From the NCBI GenBank assembly GCA_021647315.1, contig JAKIUY010000011.1:1-64000 (forward strand): a stretch of 64,000 nucleotides of DNA, written 5' to 3'. A program made the position numbers and the translations under genes. Shown piece by piece: positions 18,498-27,736 of the stretch. The notes under the pieces were generated by a model. It saw only the letters and a list, made by a program, of their open reading frames with translations. It had not been told where the DNA came from and searched no databases. Origin of the DNA: Victivallaceae bacterium. GTDB lineage: Bacteria > Verrucomicrobiota > Lentisphaeria > Victivallales > Victivallaceae. Positions within the stretch are counted from its first letter, which is position 1, and each line of letters opens with the position of its first letter.

Positions 18498-20639
18498 ATG
18501 AGTAGTGAAATTAGAAAGCAGGCGTTGGCAGCAGTTGCAACTAAAGAGACTAGACGCAGTGTTGTTGCAACAGATATAACCGAGATCTATGGTGCAGATG
18601 TGTTTAACATTAAACTGATGCGTGATTATCTGCCGAAAGCAGTATTTAAAAAACTTTTAACCACTATTAAGAATGGCAGTAAACTTGATGAGAGTATTGC
18701 TGATGCAGTTGCCAACTCTATGAAACGCTGGGCTTTGAGTAAAGGCGCCAGCCATTTCACTCACTGGTTCCAGCCTTTAACCGGTTCGACTGCCGAAAAA
18801 CATGACTCTTTTATTGAACCTGATCGTGAAGGTGGCGTTCTGCTTAACTTTTCCGGTAAAAACCTGATTCAGGGCGAACCTGATGCTTCAAGTTTTCCGT
18901 CAGGTGGTTTACGTGCCACTTTTGAAGCCCGTGGTTACACCGCTTGGGATCCAACCAGTCCGGCATTCATTAAACAGAGTGCGGATGGCGCAACGCTCTG
19001 TATTCCTACTGCATTTTGCTCTTATACTGGAGAGGCTCTGGATAAAAAGACTCCACTTCTACGTTCTATTCAAGCTGTTGGACTGCAGGCAAAACGGCTT
19101 TTGGCCTGTTTTGGTGAAGAGGTATCTGGTCGGGTTAATGCCGAGCTTGGGGCTGAACAGGAATATTTCCTAATTGACAAGTCACTGCATGCAGCCCGTA
19201 CTGATTTAATTCAGACTGGCAGAACTCTGTTTGGTGCGGCGCCAGCAAAACATCAGCAGCTGGATGATCACTATTTTGGTTCAATCAAACCACGCGTCTT
19301 GGCATTTATGTCTGAAGTTGACCAAAAACTTTGGCGTTTAGGTATTCCAGCTAAAACTCGTCATAATGAGGTTGCTCCGGCACAGTTTGAACTTGCGCCG
19401 ATGTTTGAAGAACTGAACCTGGCGGTTGATCATAATATGCTGGTGATGGAGGTATTGCGTCAGGTTGCTGACCTGCACGGGTTTGTCTGTCTGATGCACG
19501 AAAAACCATTCGCCGGCATCAACGGTTCAGGTAAACATAATAACTGGTCATTAGGGGTTGCGGGGCTCGGCAGCCTGCTTGATCCAGGCGAAAACCCACA
19601 TCAGAATGCAATTTTCCTAACTATTCTTTGTGCTATTATTCAGGGCGTTGATCGCCATGCAGACCTCTTGCGTTCATCTACTGCTTGTGCTGGTAATGAT
19701 CATCGTCTTGGCGCTAATGAAGCGCCACCGGCTATTATCTCTATCTTCCTTGGCGAACAGTTGACGGATGTGATTGAGCAGATTGAAGCTGGCGGAGCTA
19801 CTTCCACCAAATCAGGTGGTTCAATGAAGATTGGTGTTGATGCTCTGCCTAATTTTCCGCGTGATGCAACGGATCGTAACCGTACAAGTCCATTTGCTTT
19901 TACTGGTAATAAATTTGAATTCAGAGCTGTTGGTTCTACTCAGTCCTGTGCAGGACCGAATATTATTTTGAATACTATTGTTGCTGAAGCATTGGATGAA
20001 ATTGCAACTGTGCTTGAAAAAGCTAAACCTGAAGAGTTTAATGCAGTACTTCAGGAACGGCTCCAGACTATTATTAAAAAACATAAACGGGTTATTTTTA
20101 ATGGTGATAACTACAGTGCTGAATGGCTAGCAGAGGCGGAAAAACGCGGTTTGCCAAATCTACGGACAACCCCTGAAGCTTTGAGCGTGTTGAATGCTGA
20201 AAAAAATAGTGCACTGTTTGAGAAGTATGGTGTGCTGACTAAAGCTGAATTACATTCTCGTTATGAAGTCTTTATCGAAGAATATAATACTAAGATTACT
20301 ATTGAAGGTGGTTTGGCATTGCATATGGCAAAAACCATTATTTTGCCCGCTGCTGTAACATATCAGAAAAGCCTGCTTGATAACTTAGTCAAATTGGCTA
20401 CTATCGGTATTGTTAATGGTAGTGCCGGTCAAAAAGTGGTGGTTGAAAAAGTCGGCAGCCTGATTGATGCGACTGTCACTGGTTGTGACAAACTTGACGC
20501 AGCACTAAACAGTGAAGATTCAGCTGCGGTAATCAAGGCGATGAACAGCCTGCGTGAAGTTGTTGATCAGCTTGAACTTGAAGTTGATGACAATATCTGG
20601 CCGTTGCCGAAATATTCAGAAATGCTTTTTACCTATTAG
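18498..20639 (+). CDS. glnN: Glutamine synthetase, type III
   Basis: 713 aa, about the length of GSIII dodecamers and much longer than GSI. It condenses ammonia and glutamate with ATP. Motifs are [33 protein letters not shown] (metal ligands), [13 protein letters not shown], and [11 protein letters not shown] in the active site. The ATG at 18498 has GGAGAG upstream and is preferred to the ATG at 18483. The gene is monocistronic and followed by a hairpin terminator. GSIII is common in Bacteroidota, cyanobacteria and PVC bacteria. Confidence 0.95.
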   Translation: MSSEIRKQALAAVATKETRRSVVATDITEIYGADVFNIKLMRDYLPKAVFKKLLTTIKNGSKLDESIADAVANSMKRWALSKGASHFTHWFQPLTGSTAEKHDSFIEPDREGGVLLNFSGKNLIQGEPDASSFPSGGLRATFEARGYTAWDPTSPAFIKQSADGATLCIPTAFCSYTGEALDKKTPLLRSIQAVGLQAKRLLACFGEEVSGRVNAELGAEQEYFLIDKSLHAARTDLIQTGRTLFGAAPAKHQQLDDHYFGSIKPRVLAFMSEVDQKLWRLGIPAKTRHNEVAPAQFELAPMFEELNLAVDHNMLVMEVLRQVADLHGFVCLMHEKPFAGINGSGKHNNWSLGVAGLGSLLDPGENPHQNAIFLTILCAIIQGVDRHADLLRSSTACAGNDHRLGANEAPPAIISIFLGEQLTDVIEQIEAGGATSTKSGGSMKIGVDALPNFPRDATDRNRTSPFAFTGNKFEFRAVGSTQSCAGPNIILNTIVAEALDEIATVLEKAKPEEFNAVLQERLQTIIKKHKRVIFNGDNYSAEWLAEAEKRGLPNLRTTPEALSVLNAEKNSALFEKYGVLTKAELHSRYEVFIEEYNTKITIEGGLALHMAKTIILPAAVTYQKSLLDNLVKLATIGIVNGSAGQKVVVEKVGSLIDATVTGCDKLDAALNSEDSAAVIKAMNSLREVVDQLELEVDDNIWPLPKYSEMLFTY

Positions 20640-20690
20640 AGGAAAACAAAACCGCGTTCTGGTGACCGCTTGGAATGAGAAGTAGAATAT

Positions 20691-20729
20691 TTACCGTTTC
20701 ATGTCTAATTGACGTGAAACGGTATTTTT
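20691..20729 (+). terminator. glnN terminator
   Basis: TACCGTTTCA / TGAAACGGTA stem followed by TTTTT, 52 bases after the glnN stop. Confidence 0.75.
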
Positions 20730-20784
20730 GTGATGGGGTACTGAGTATATCCAGAACTCACCACTCAACATAACTCAAAAAAAA

Positions 20785-20969
20785 AGTAAAAAAAATGATT
20801 TTTAAACGTTTTGGGCGAGTAGATTTTGATTTTTTAGCGATTGCCTTTCGCTACGCTTGCGGCTCAGCCTGCGCATAGTGAGCATACCGGCAGGTATGTG
20901 AATGAGCTCAAAATCAAAAGATGCCGTTCAAAATTAAAAATCTGCCGTGGAGAGTTTTGAAATTGCCTC
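20785..20969. repeat. MITE-like dispersed element, copy 2
   Basis: Shares ACGTTTTGGGCGA and the right half (GATGCCGTTCAAAATTAAAA, then GTTTTGAAATTGCCTC) with the copy at 3245. The left terminus is degenerate. The inner hairpin is different: AGCATACCGGCAGGTATG plus a TTTTGATTTT / AAAATCAAAA pair. Confidence 0.65.
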
Positions 20970-21150
20970 GTTAGATTTGCAAAGTTCAATCCTATATTAT
21001 CATGAACTAAAAGAGCCCAAAATGACAGGATATTATGGAAAACCACTAAGTTCATCTTTAATTTAAGCTTAATTGAATTGATTTATGCTTGATATTGCTC
21101 TATCTTAATATTTTAAAATATTCTTGAATTTATGAAACTGAGGTTCAGCA

Positions 21151-22467
21151 ATGAAAACCATTTTTCTTTATAGACTGCCAATAATAATATTGGTACTATC
21201 ATCTATATTTATCAACACTATTAATGGTGCTGATGCGCCACCAGTAATCAAAAACTGGAAAGATAGCACTATAAAAACGAAAGTTGAAGCGATTTGCGAT
21301 AATATTTTCCAGGAACGCATCAATAACCAGGAAGTACTTAAAGACACTCCAAAAAAATGCATGGCAACAGCCGTTGCCGACCTTGAACATAAAACAATTT
21401 GGCAACCCAAATGGCACTATAGCGGAGCTGGAACAATCAGACTCCCGGACGCAAAAACAAGCCCGGATCGCAGTGTATTAACCATTATTGAGAATATCGG
21501 CAAACCCGGCACCCCATCCAGTAGCAGAATTGTGATGATAAACTGTTATAATTTCGAAATACTCCGCGTTATCAAACTACCGGAACAACTCCTGACCACT
21601 ATATGCTACATTCCAGGCACTAATCAGCTGATTGCCGCGATTGACCGTCAGCAACGGCTTAAACAGTCATTCGGCTTCATGATTATTGATCTAACCGGCA
21701 GCAATCTTCCACGCAAAATAAAAACTTCCGGAAAAATTACAGCAATGACATGTTCAAATAAAAATCTATTCACAGTTACAGCTGATAATAAACTAGTTAT
21801 GTTCAATTTAGCATCACCTGCAGAACCACCGGTAAAAATAGCAGCAGACAAAAATATTACCGCCCTGGCCTTCGACTCGGCGACTGACCGCCTGCTGATC
21901 GCTGGGAATAGGCAGTTAAACTACCTGAAAATGTCAACTATGGCACCAGACATTTATGCTGAAACTGAGCTAACAGCCGGATTCGCCCCAAATAAAATAA
22001 TCCTAACCAATAGTAAAGGTGACTGTATACTAATTGAAGAAGATAGACGGTTCATCTTTGCCAGAAACCGCCAGACAAGAGCATTCAGCAAAACTCCCGG
22101 CACTGCGGCTGACGTCGCGCTAACCAAACAGTTACTTGCCATATCTATTCGACATAAACAACTCCTGCAACTTTATCAACTACCGATATCAACAGAGTTA
22201 AAGCCATGCGAACCGAGAAAGCTTAAACCCAAAACCGGTGGCGACATTATTATGTTAGCATTTTTACCGGAACCACCGAAAAAGATAAAGCCTGCTCCAA
22301 CCGTAAAAGCAAAAACTAGAATAAAGCAATCCAAAAAAAAGACTAAAAAAAAGGAAAAAAAGCCCAGCATCAAGCTCATTATTATTGGTTCACACGGCAA
22401 TATCTATACGCTTGAATACTCTAAACGACGCTGGCGCAAAGCCTTAATCATTAAACCCAAAAAATAG
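21151..22467 (+). CDS. Secreted beta-propeller-like protein with Lys-rich tail
   Basis: 438 aa. A signal peptide (about 1-26, ending INGA) is followed by repeated beta-rich blades of the kind IVMINCYNFEILRVIKLP and LFTVTADNKLVMFNL, suggesting a WD/PQQ-like propeller. An insert near residues 370-410 is nearly all Lys/Thr/Pro, then a last blade follows (IGSHGNIYTLEYSKRRWR). Catalytic residues are not evident. GAGG precedes the ATG. No specific family is recognised. Confidence 0.6.
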   Translation: MKTIFLYRLPIIILVLSSIFINTINGADAPPVIKNWKDSTIKTKVEAICDNIFQERINNQEVLKDTPKKCMATAVADLEHKTIWQPKWHYSGAGTIRLPDAKTSPDRSVLTIIENIGKPGTPSSSRIVMINCYNFEILRVIKLPEQLLTTICYIPGTNQLIAAIDRQQRLKQSFGFMIIDLTGSNLPRKIKTSGKITAMTCSNKNLFTVTADNKLVMFNLASPAEPPVKIAADKNITALAFDSATDRLLIAGNRQLNYLKMSTMAPDIYAETELTAGFAPNKIILTNSKGDCILIEEDRRFIFARNRQTRAFSKTPGTAADVALTKQLLAISIRHKQLLQLYQLPISTELKPCEPRKLKPKTGGDIIMLAFLPEPPKKIKPAPTVKAKTRIKQSKKKTKKKEKKPSIKLIIIGSHGNIYTLEYSKRRWRKALIIKPKK

Positions 22468-22667
22468 CTTGGAACCGCAAACTAGTGTGCTGTACCTCAA
22501 AATTAAAACTTTGCGGCTGTTTTTTTTAGAAATATTTTAGTTTAAAAATATACTTTTCATGTTATTTTATCAATTACTGTCTAAAAACTAGTAAGAACTA
22601 TATTTTTAATGTCCAGATTTCAAAGAAAATTCTTTGAAATTAATACATGCGGAGCGGAGAAAAGCCT

Positions 22668-22763
22668 TTAATACCGTTTTGCAATCTAAAAGCTATTAAA
22701 GAGCTGCGCAGTTGAACTTAAATAGGCGCAGTAAACTAGCTAAAAGAATGCACTTGTGTATAA
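22668..22763. repeat. 96-base dispersed repeat, copy A
   Basis: Begins TTAATACCGTTTTGCAATC and ends AATGCACTTGTGTATAA. A copy with about two or three changes lies at 63710-63805, next to tRNA-Arg. A fragment (CTAGCTAAAAAAATGCACTT) recurs at 22806-22833. Flanking AAAGCCTTT / AAAGGCTTT arms suggest a larger stem. Confidence 0.8.
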
Positions 22764-22852
22764 TTTCCGCGATGCGGAAAATTCAAAAGGCTTTTCGAGT
22801 ACCGTCTAGCTAAAAAAATGCACTTGTGTATAACCCGACAGTTCAAAAAAAA

Positions 22853-22860
22853 AAGCGCTT
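22853..22860. repeat. Left flanking direct repeat of the prophage (AAGCGCTT)
   Basis: AAGCGCTT occurs here and again at 59788-59795, immediately outside the arrays of transposase-like sites. It is the best candidate target-site duplication, although 8 bases is longer than the 5 of Mu and the word is itself palindromic. Confidence 0.6.
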
Positions 22861-22879
22861 ATAATGTAGTTTGCCGATC

Positions 22880-22980
22880 GGTTTTCGCAATGGTTTATAA
22901 TTGGTTTTCGCAAATTGTTCTTATCTTTTCCATTTTTCCGCGTTTCTTTTCTTTATCGTTTTCATAGTTGGTTTTCGCAA
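22880..22980. promoter_or_regulatory. Left-end transposase binding sites
   Basis: Three copies of GGTTTTCGCAA at 22880-22890, 22903-22913 and 22970-22980. They resemble the core of Mu end sites (TGCGAAAAC on the other strand) and are inverted relative to the sites at the right end. Confidence 0.75.
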
Positions 22981-22992
22981 ATATATCATTAT

Positions 22993-23865
22993 TTATGACA
23001 TTAACAACTTCTTAGCGTAGTTGTATGCGTGAGTTATCAGGGAGTTGTTAGTTGACCATTCTAGGAGGTGGCTGCGGTATGGTGGGGGCTGGATCACTGT
23101 TACGTTGGGGAGGTCGTTCCAGTCTGATTCTTTGATCTGATGGGCTTCTCGGCTGCCGGTTTCGTTGATTGCTTTTAGGGCTCTGCCTAACTTTGTCCAG
23201 GAACGTTTGTTGGTTTTTGTGTCTTCGTTGCAGAGGATGATGTAGATGTGTTCGTAGTTGTCGATGTCTTGGATACGGCAGGTTGGTATGTTGTTGATTA
23301 TGCCGCCGTCGACGTAGTGGTAATTGCCTATTTTTACGGGTGGAAATACTTCCGGGATTGCTGCACTGGCCAGGACTGCTTCGTGGATGGCTCCTAACAT
23401 CTCTGAGTCGTAGTCGTATTGTCGGGTGACTGAGACCTGAACTTTGGTTACTGCATCGTCGGTCATGTAATCAGCGAGGAGATTGTGTAAGCCAGATGTA
23501 CTATATATATAAGGTACGCGCGCGAAGGGAATGAAGAGCTTGGTGGCTTGCCAATATGAGAATGAGAAAAGGTTGTTGATAGGGGTTGATTTGATGATGT
23601 GGGCGATGGCTTTGGCATTGAGTCCTGATGCGTGGAGCGATGCGACTATGGCTCCGGCTGAGGCGGCTCGGTATTGGTCGATGTGAATGTTTGCTTCGTC
23701 GAGGGCTTGGAGGACACCGATGGCGGATTCGATTTGGCGGCAGCCGCCGCCCTGGATTATTGCTAGGTTTGGTTTGTCGGGCGAAGAGCATGAATCGCTA
23801 CGCGGCGCGGAGCTTGCTCCGCTCATGGCGGAGTCGACTTGGTGGTTGTTGCGGATGTTGCTCAT
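22993..23865 (-). CDS. Patatin-like phospholipase, distal end of phage late operon
   Basis: 290 aa. Oxyanion-hole segment IQGGGCRQIESAIG (about 38-50), nucleophile elbow AASAGAI with Ser69, and VDGGI (about 185) for the catalytic Asp. The first Gly of the usual G-x-S-x-G is Ala67. The first 30 residues look like an added linker (AMSGASSAPRSDS), encoded by a palindrome-like repeat. No signal peptide is seen. It may hydrolyse membrane lipids in lysis or be a conversion gene; this is inference from family and position. It is the last gene before the left end. Confidence 0.75.
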   Translation of the reverse strand: MSNIRNNHQVDSAMSGASSAPRSDSCSSPDKPNLAIIQGGGCRQIESAIGVLQALDEANIHIDQYRAASAGAIVASLHASGLNAKAIAHIIKSTPINNLFSFSYWQATKLFIPFARVPYIYSTSGLHNLLADYMTDDAVTKVQVSVTRQYDYDSEMLGAIHEAVLASAAIPEVFPPVKIGNYHYVDGGIINNIPTCRIQDIDNYEHIYIILCNEDTKTNKRSWTKLGRALKAINETGSREAHQIKESDWNDLPNVTVIQPPPYRSHLLEWSTNNSLITHAYNYAKKLLMS

Positions 23866-23948
23866 TATGTGAAGGCCTGAGTTAATAGAGATTGGTGAAA
23901 GGTTCTGAGTTGCTGGATTAATGAGGATTAATCCAGCGATGCAGAACT

Positions 23949-24755
23949 CTATTGAGCTAATTTATTAGCGAGGTCAATTTTTGCGTTAACCATTGCCTGG
24001 AGTTTTTTGATGCGGTAATCGACCATGGCGGCGGCTTTAGCCCAATTAGCTTCTGTCCCGGCGACTGGGACAGCAGGGGGATATTTAGCAGAGAGGTCGA
24101 TGAGTTTATCCAGCACGCCTGCTATTATTGCAGGATCACTGGAGACCGGGAGTTTTTCGAACTCACTGATAATTGTGATAATCAGCTTCGGGTCTTTAGT
24201 TGTGTTAATTAACAGCTGTTCGTTAGCTACCGCTAAAAGGACATTAAGGTTTTTCATTGCTACTGCACATTTAATTTGCCAAGCAGTTCTTTCGATCTGG
24301 GTAAATACTGCTAATGCTTCGGCGTATTTTTTTTGATAATATAAAATTATTCCTTTCAAAAATAAAATACGTGGATTGGTAGAACCTGCTGTAAGAGCCA
24401 AGGCTTCGGGTCTGAAATCTAACTTCGTTGTAAAAATGACCGAATATAAATTATAAATTTTTGCACTTGTGATAATGACAGGATCAGTAATACCAAAACT
24501 TACAGCGTTGGTATTCACCTTAGCTTTGATTAACGCAGGTGTCCAAATTGTTGTTTTATCTAATATAATCTGAAATTTTGTGACTTCGGAGAGTTTTGCA
24601 TTTATTGCCCCGGCAGGTGAATCAACTGACAACCAATAATCAATATAGACTTGAGGTTGAGTTCTGTAATCTGGTACATCTGCTTTGTTGTAAACTACGG
24701 CGAAACTACTGGCTGTGAGAGTCAGTACGAACAATGAAAGTAATAACTTTTTCAT
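23949..24755 (-). CDS. Exported helical protein of phage late region
   Basis: 268 aa from the ATG at 24755, which has AAGGAA upstream; 18 more codons upstream are open but overlap the previous gene. Signal peptide MKKLLLSLFVLTLTASSFA. The middle has a TPR-like stretch (FLKGIILYYQKKYAEALAVF), and the remainder is helical. No family is recognised. It follows another exported protein, so the distal late operon encodes an exported set. Confidence 0.6.
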   Translation of the reverse strand: MKKLLLSLFVLTLTASSFAVVYNKADVPDYRTQPQVYIDYWLSVDSPAGAINAKLSEVTKFQIILDKTTIWTPALIKAKVNTNAVSFGITDPVIITSAKIYNLYSVIFTTKLDFRPEALALTAGSTNPRILFLKGIILYYQKKYAEALAVFTQIERTAWQIKCAVAMKNLNVLLAVANEQLLINTTKDPKLIITIISEFEKLPVSSDPAIIAGVLDKLIDLSAKYPPAVPVAGTEANWAKAAAMVDYRIKKLQAMVNAKIDLANKLAQ

Positions 24756-24756
24756 G

Positions 24757-25980
24757 TTATTTTCCTTTGTTTTTTGTTGTGACGTGCCAATCGGATTGAG
24801 AGACATCATCGGTTATTTGAGGTTGGTAGTTACCGTCACTGCCATCCCCGGCTAGGGTGATAGAGCCGGCGAATCCGGCCCGGGTGATGCGTTGTTCGAC
24901 CTGGTGACAGATTGAACGGTTTTGTTCCTTTGTTTTGAGGTTGCGGTTACGTGAGAGATAGTAGGGGTGTTCGCCTACTACGAGGGAAAAGAGAGGTAGA
25001 CTTGCTCCGCTATCGCTACGTTGCGTTTTAGGGTTTGCGAGGGTTTTAAAGATCGACTCTTGGTTGTGATTGGCGTTACCGAGGTTGACGACGATGGCAC
25101 CGGATGCGTTGGTAGGTATATTGTACGAGAATTTGTGGTGGTTGTCGTCTCGGCCATCGTAACCGTAGTAGATTTCGCCGAAGATGTAGATATTGGGGTT
25201 GCCTTGGCGGACTTGATTGAGGGTGAAGTCGAGCCATTTGGATTGTTCGTGCCAGAGATGGAGCGAGGTGCGACGCCATCCAGTGATGAAGCCTGAACAG
25301 GTTGATGCGAGGAGTTTGAGAGCTTGAGCGTAGGTGGTGGTATTGATGAGGACCGGGGATTCTAGTTTTTCGGGGCCTGAGTATGCAAGCCATACGTTCC
25401 AGCCTTGGGCTTTGACGTGTTGGATTTGGGAGTAAAGTTTGTATGGGGTTTTGCCTTGCCAAGTTGCGAGGATGGTGTTGTAGCCGTTAGCTCGAAAATA
25501 GGAGAGCTCTTTGTCGAGATTAGTATAGTTATCGGTTACACGCATTTCGGCGATGATACGAATAGGACTTGCTCCGCTGCGCTCTGCGGCGTCTGATGGG
25601 TAGGGAATGTATTTGATAAGAGGGTATGATTTTGCGTAAACCTTTTGCCATTGCTGCCAGAGGTGGCGGTTGGCGTAGGTTTCGAGGTTGAAGTTGGTGA
25701 TGTATTGGAGGGAACGTTTGTCGGTCATCTGTGACGCAAATTCAATTAATTTGTAGTATTCCGCTTGTTTTTTTGCTATTGCTGCGGTTTGTTTGGTTGC
25801 GAGTCTGGTGGCTTTGGTTGCTTGGTCTACTTGGTACTGGTGGAGCTTCGTGCGCCAGTCTGCTGCAGACGCAATAGTTTGAAGAGCAAAAAACAAGAGA
25901 AAAACTATGCTCAACCGAGCCAAGCCCAGTAGTTGCAAATAGGTAAGCGAATGTAAAAAGGAATGGCGAGAGATAAACAT
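24757..25980 (-). CDS. Exported TIM-barrel-like protein, phage
   Basis: 407 aa. The N-terminal hydrophobic segment (about 18-40, LARLSIVFLLFFALQTIAS) is probably a signal peptide. A coiled segment rich in Lys/Thr/Ala follows, then a region reading like a glycosidase barrel: RIIAEMRVTDNY, GYNTILATWQG, QGWNVWLAYSGPE, IYIFGEIYYGYDG. Two short stretches (AERSGASP, RSDSGASLP) coincide with palindromic DNA inserts. It could be a cell-wall or polysaccharide-acting enzyme; no family is confirmed. It starts at the stop of the upstream gene. Confidence 0.55.
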   Translation of the reverse strand: MFISRHSFLHSLTYLQLLGLARLSIVFLLFFALQTIASAADWRTKLHQYQVDQATKATRLATKQTAAIAKKQAEYYKLIEFASQMTDKRSLQYITNFNLETYANRHLWQQWQKVYAKSYPLIKYIPYPSDAAERSGASPIRIIAEMRVTDNYTNLDKELSYFRANGYNTILATWQGKTPYKLYSQIQHVKAQGWNVWLAYSGPEKLESPVLINTTTYAQALKLLASTCSGFITGWRRTSLHLWHEQSKWLDFTLNQVRQGNPNIYIFGEIYYGYDGRDDNHHKFSYNIPTNASGAIVVNLGNANHNQESIFKTLANPKTQRSDSGASLPLFSLVVGEHPYYLSRNRNLKTKEQNRSICHQVEQRITRAGFAGSITLAGDGSDGNYQPQITDDVSQSDWHVTTKNKGK

Positions 25981-26594
25981 TATTGAGGTCTCCGGTTAGA
26001 GTTAATGGTTAATGCGACGACCCACTGGTCTTGCCAGAGGTTGGTGCCGTCTTCGGTGGTGTCGTTGGCAAGGGGGGCATTTTCGGTTATGCCATCGGTG
26101 ACATAGAGTCTGACTAGGATAGTGTCACCTGGAGAGACGTCTTGTGGGTCGAGGATGTTTTTGCCGAAAAGTTTGAGAGGTGAAGTTGAATTGATTGACC
26201 AGTTAAGGTTGGTGAGGTTTTTTATCGTCGTCCATGAACCTGAAGGGAGTTTTTTGTATTGGAGTAGTGCTTGCGTAATAGGAGGATCACCGATGCCTGG
26301 AGCGAGGACGATATAGATAGTAGCGGGGAGGCTGATAGTTAGGTTGTCAGGGCATGGGACAACTCCGCTGTTCCAAGTGGCATCGGAATAGAATGCAATT
26401 TGATTGTTAATTGCGGCGATATAGTTGCGTTTGAACGAGAGTTCAGTGAACCAGCATGCAGAGGCTGATAGCGAACTGAATACAATAGCTAGACAAATTA
26501 TAGCAAAAAGTGGGGTTCGCTTCGCGGTTGATGGACGGGGGGACTGAGGGACAGGTTGACTGATGGACTGATGGACTGATGGACTGGGGGACAT
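25980..26594 (-). CDS. Phage protein with signal/anchor segment
   Basis: 204 aa. The first 28 residues (SPSVHQSISQPVPQSPRPS) come from a GACTGATG tandem repeat. A hydrophobic stretch (FAIICLAIVFSSLSASAC) resembling a signal or lipoprotein peptide follows, then a beta-rich domain. It may be a tail-associated or exported protein. It lies two bases after the tail-fibre gene. Confidence 0.5.
   Translation of the reverse strand: MSPSPSVHQSISQPVPQSPRPSTAKRTPLFAIICLAIVFSSLSASACWFTELSFKRNYIAAINNQIAFYSDATWNSGVVPCPDNLTISLPATIYIVLAPGIGDPPITQALLQYKKLPSGSWTTIKNLTNLNWSINSTSPLKLFGKNILDPQDVSPGDTILVRLYVTDGITENAPLANDTTEDGTNLWQDQWVVALTINSNRRPQ
26556..26593. repeat. GACTGATG tandem repeat at a gene start
   Basis: GACTGATG three to four times in tandem, immediately after the start codon of the leftward gene. 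Similar runs lie at 42314, 45150 and 45771. Confidence 0.8.
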
Positions 26595-26595
26595 G

Positions 26596-27732
26596 TTATG
26601 CTCCTATGTAGAAAGAGTTGAAGATTGAGGCGGTCCAGTCGGTATAAGATGTACCGTCGAACCAGCGATAACGGGTATAGTAACGAGTATTAGAGGATAA
26701 ACCTGAGAGGTTAATAGCGATCATACTATCGTAGTATGGAGTAGCAACGCCAGTGGGGGGGAATGCAATCCAGGAGGTGCCGTCGTATACTTCGATGCCA
26801 GTTTGTGAAGTTGACGAGTTAATGTCAACGATAGGGGTTGAATAGTCTGCGTTGGTAGAGATTTGCAGGTTAACCTGAAGAGCATTGTCATCTGGGTCGG
26901 TGGGTATAGGCAGAGTGACAGAGGTGATGATATTGCCATCAGCACCAGCGGGGCCTTGGGGACCGATGGCACCGTCAGCACCGTCAGCACCAGCAGGACC
27001 TTGTGGACCAATGGCACCGTCAGCACCAGCAGGGCCGGGGTCACCTTGGGGACCAATGGGACCAGGTTGACCTTGGGGGCCGACTACTAGAGATATGGTT
27101 GAGCTCCATTGGCCGCCGGGGTAGCGGTATTGGTAATAACGATCAGTGGCGGTCTGTGGCGTGTGATAGCTGACATCGTCCTCGCTGAACTGGATTTCGT
27201 TACCGGCGCGGAGGAGTGCATCTATATCTGTTTTGTCATAAAAATTACCTTCTGGATCGGGAGGGGCGCCACCTGTTGGGTCGACGATATTGCGGGCGTA
27301 GATGTCAACTCTTGCGGTGTGGATTGCCTTGGCGGCGGCGTTGAGACCGCGGAGGTTGAACCAGGCGTCTTTGCCTTCTTTGGCTTCGAGAGCGGTGAGG
27401 AACGGGCCGGTGTTGCCATCCATAATAACGCTGATATTACCGTTGGCTGCGGCAGATGAATCAATATTGGCGTTGAGCGTGCGGCACATTGGATCAGTGG
27501 CGGTTGCCCAATCCGCATCGAGGGCGGCGGCCCAGGCTGTGGCATCGGAAACATCGACAGGGACGAGAGTAGCGGTACCGTCGGCGTCGGGGGATGGAGT
27601 TACGGTGCGGAACTGGACTTCCCATTTGGCGTAGTCTTGGTATGATATGAATAGCTTATCGTTGTCTTCGGTGCCGTCTGGGTTGATTCGTCTATCTTTT
27701 TCGTAATCGTAGATTATTGTTTTTTTAGCCAT
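26596..27732 (-). CDS. Phage tail fibre with collagen-like region
   Basis: 378 aa. The N-terminal domain has a beta-rich start ([20 protein letters not shown]), a middle of about 215 residues, then about 50 residues of collagen-type Gly-X-Y triplets ([19 protein letters not shown] onward, residues about 218-268). A C-terminal beta-domain ([13 protein letters not shown], then [15 protein letters not shown]) probably binds the host. Collagen-like stalks trimerise phage fibres. The DNA of the triplet region is itself repetitive. Confidence 0.75.
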   Translation of the reverse strand: MAKKTIIYDYEKDRRINPDGTEDNDKLFISYQDYAKWEVQFRTVTPSPDADGTATLVPVDVSDATAWAAALDADWATATDPMCRTLNANIDSSAAANGNISVIMDGNTGPFLTALEAKEGKDAWFNLRGLNAAAKAIHTARVDIYARNIVDPTGGAPPDPEGNFYDKTDIDALLRAGNEIQFSEDDVSYHTPQTATDRYYQYRYPGGQWSSTISLVVGPQGQPGPIGPQGDPGPAGADGAIGPQGPAGADGADGAIGPQGPAGADGNIITSVTLPIPTDPDDNALQVNLQISTNADYSTPIVDINSSTSQTGIEVYDGTSWIAFPPTGVATPYYDSMIAINLSGLSSNTRYYTRYRWFDGTSYTDWTASIFNSFYIGA

Positions 27733-27736
27733 GGGT

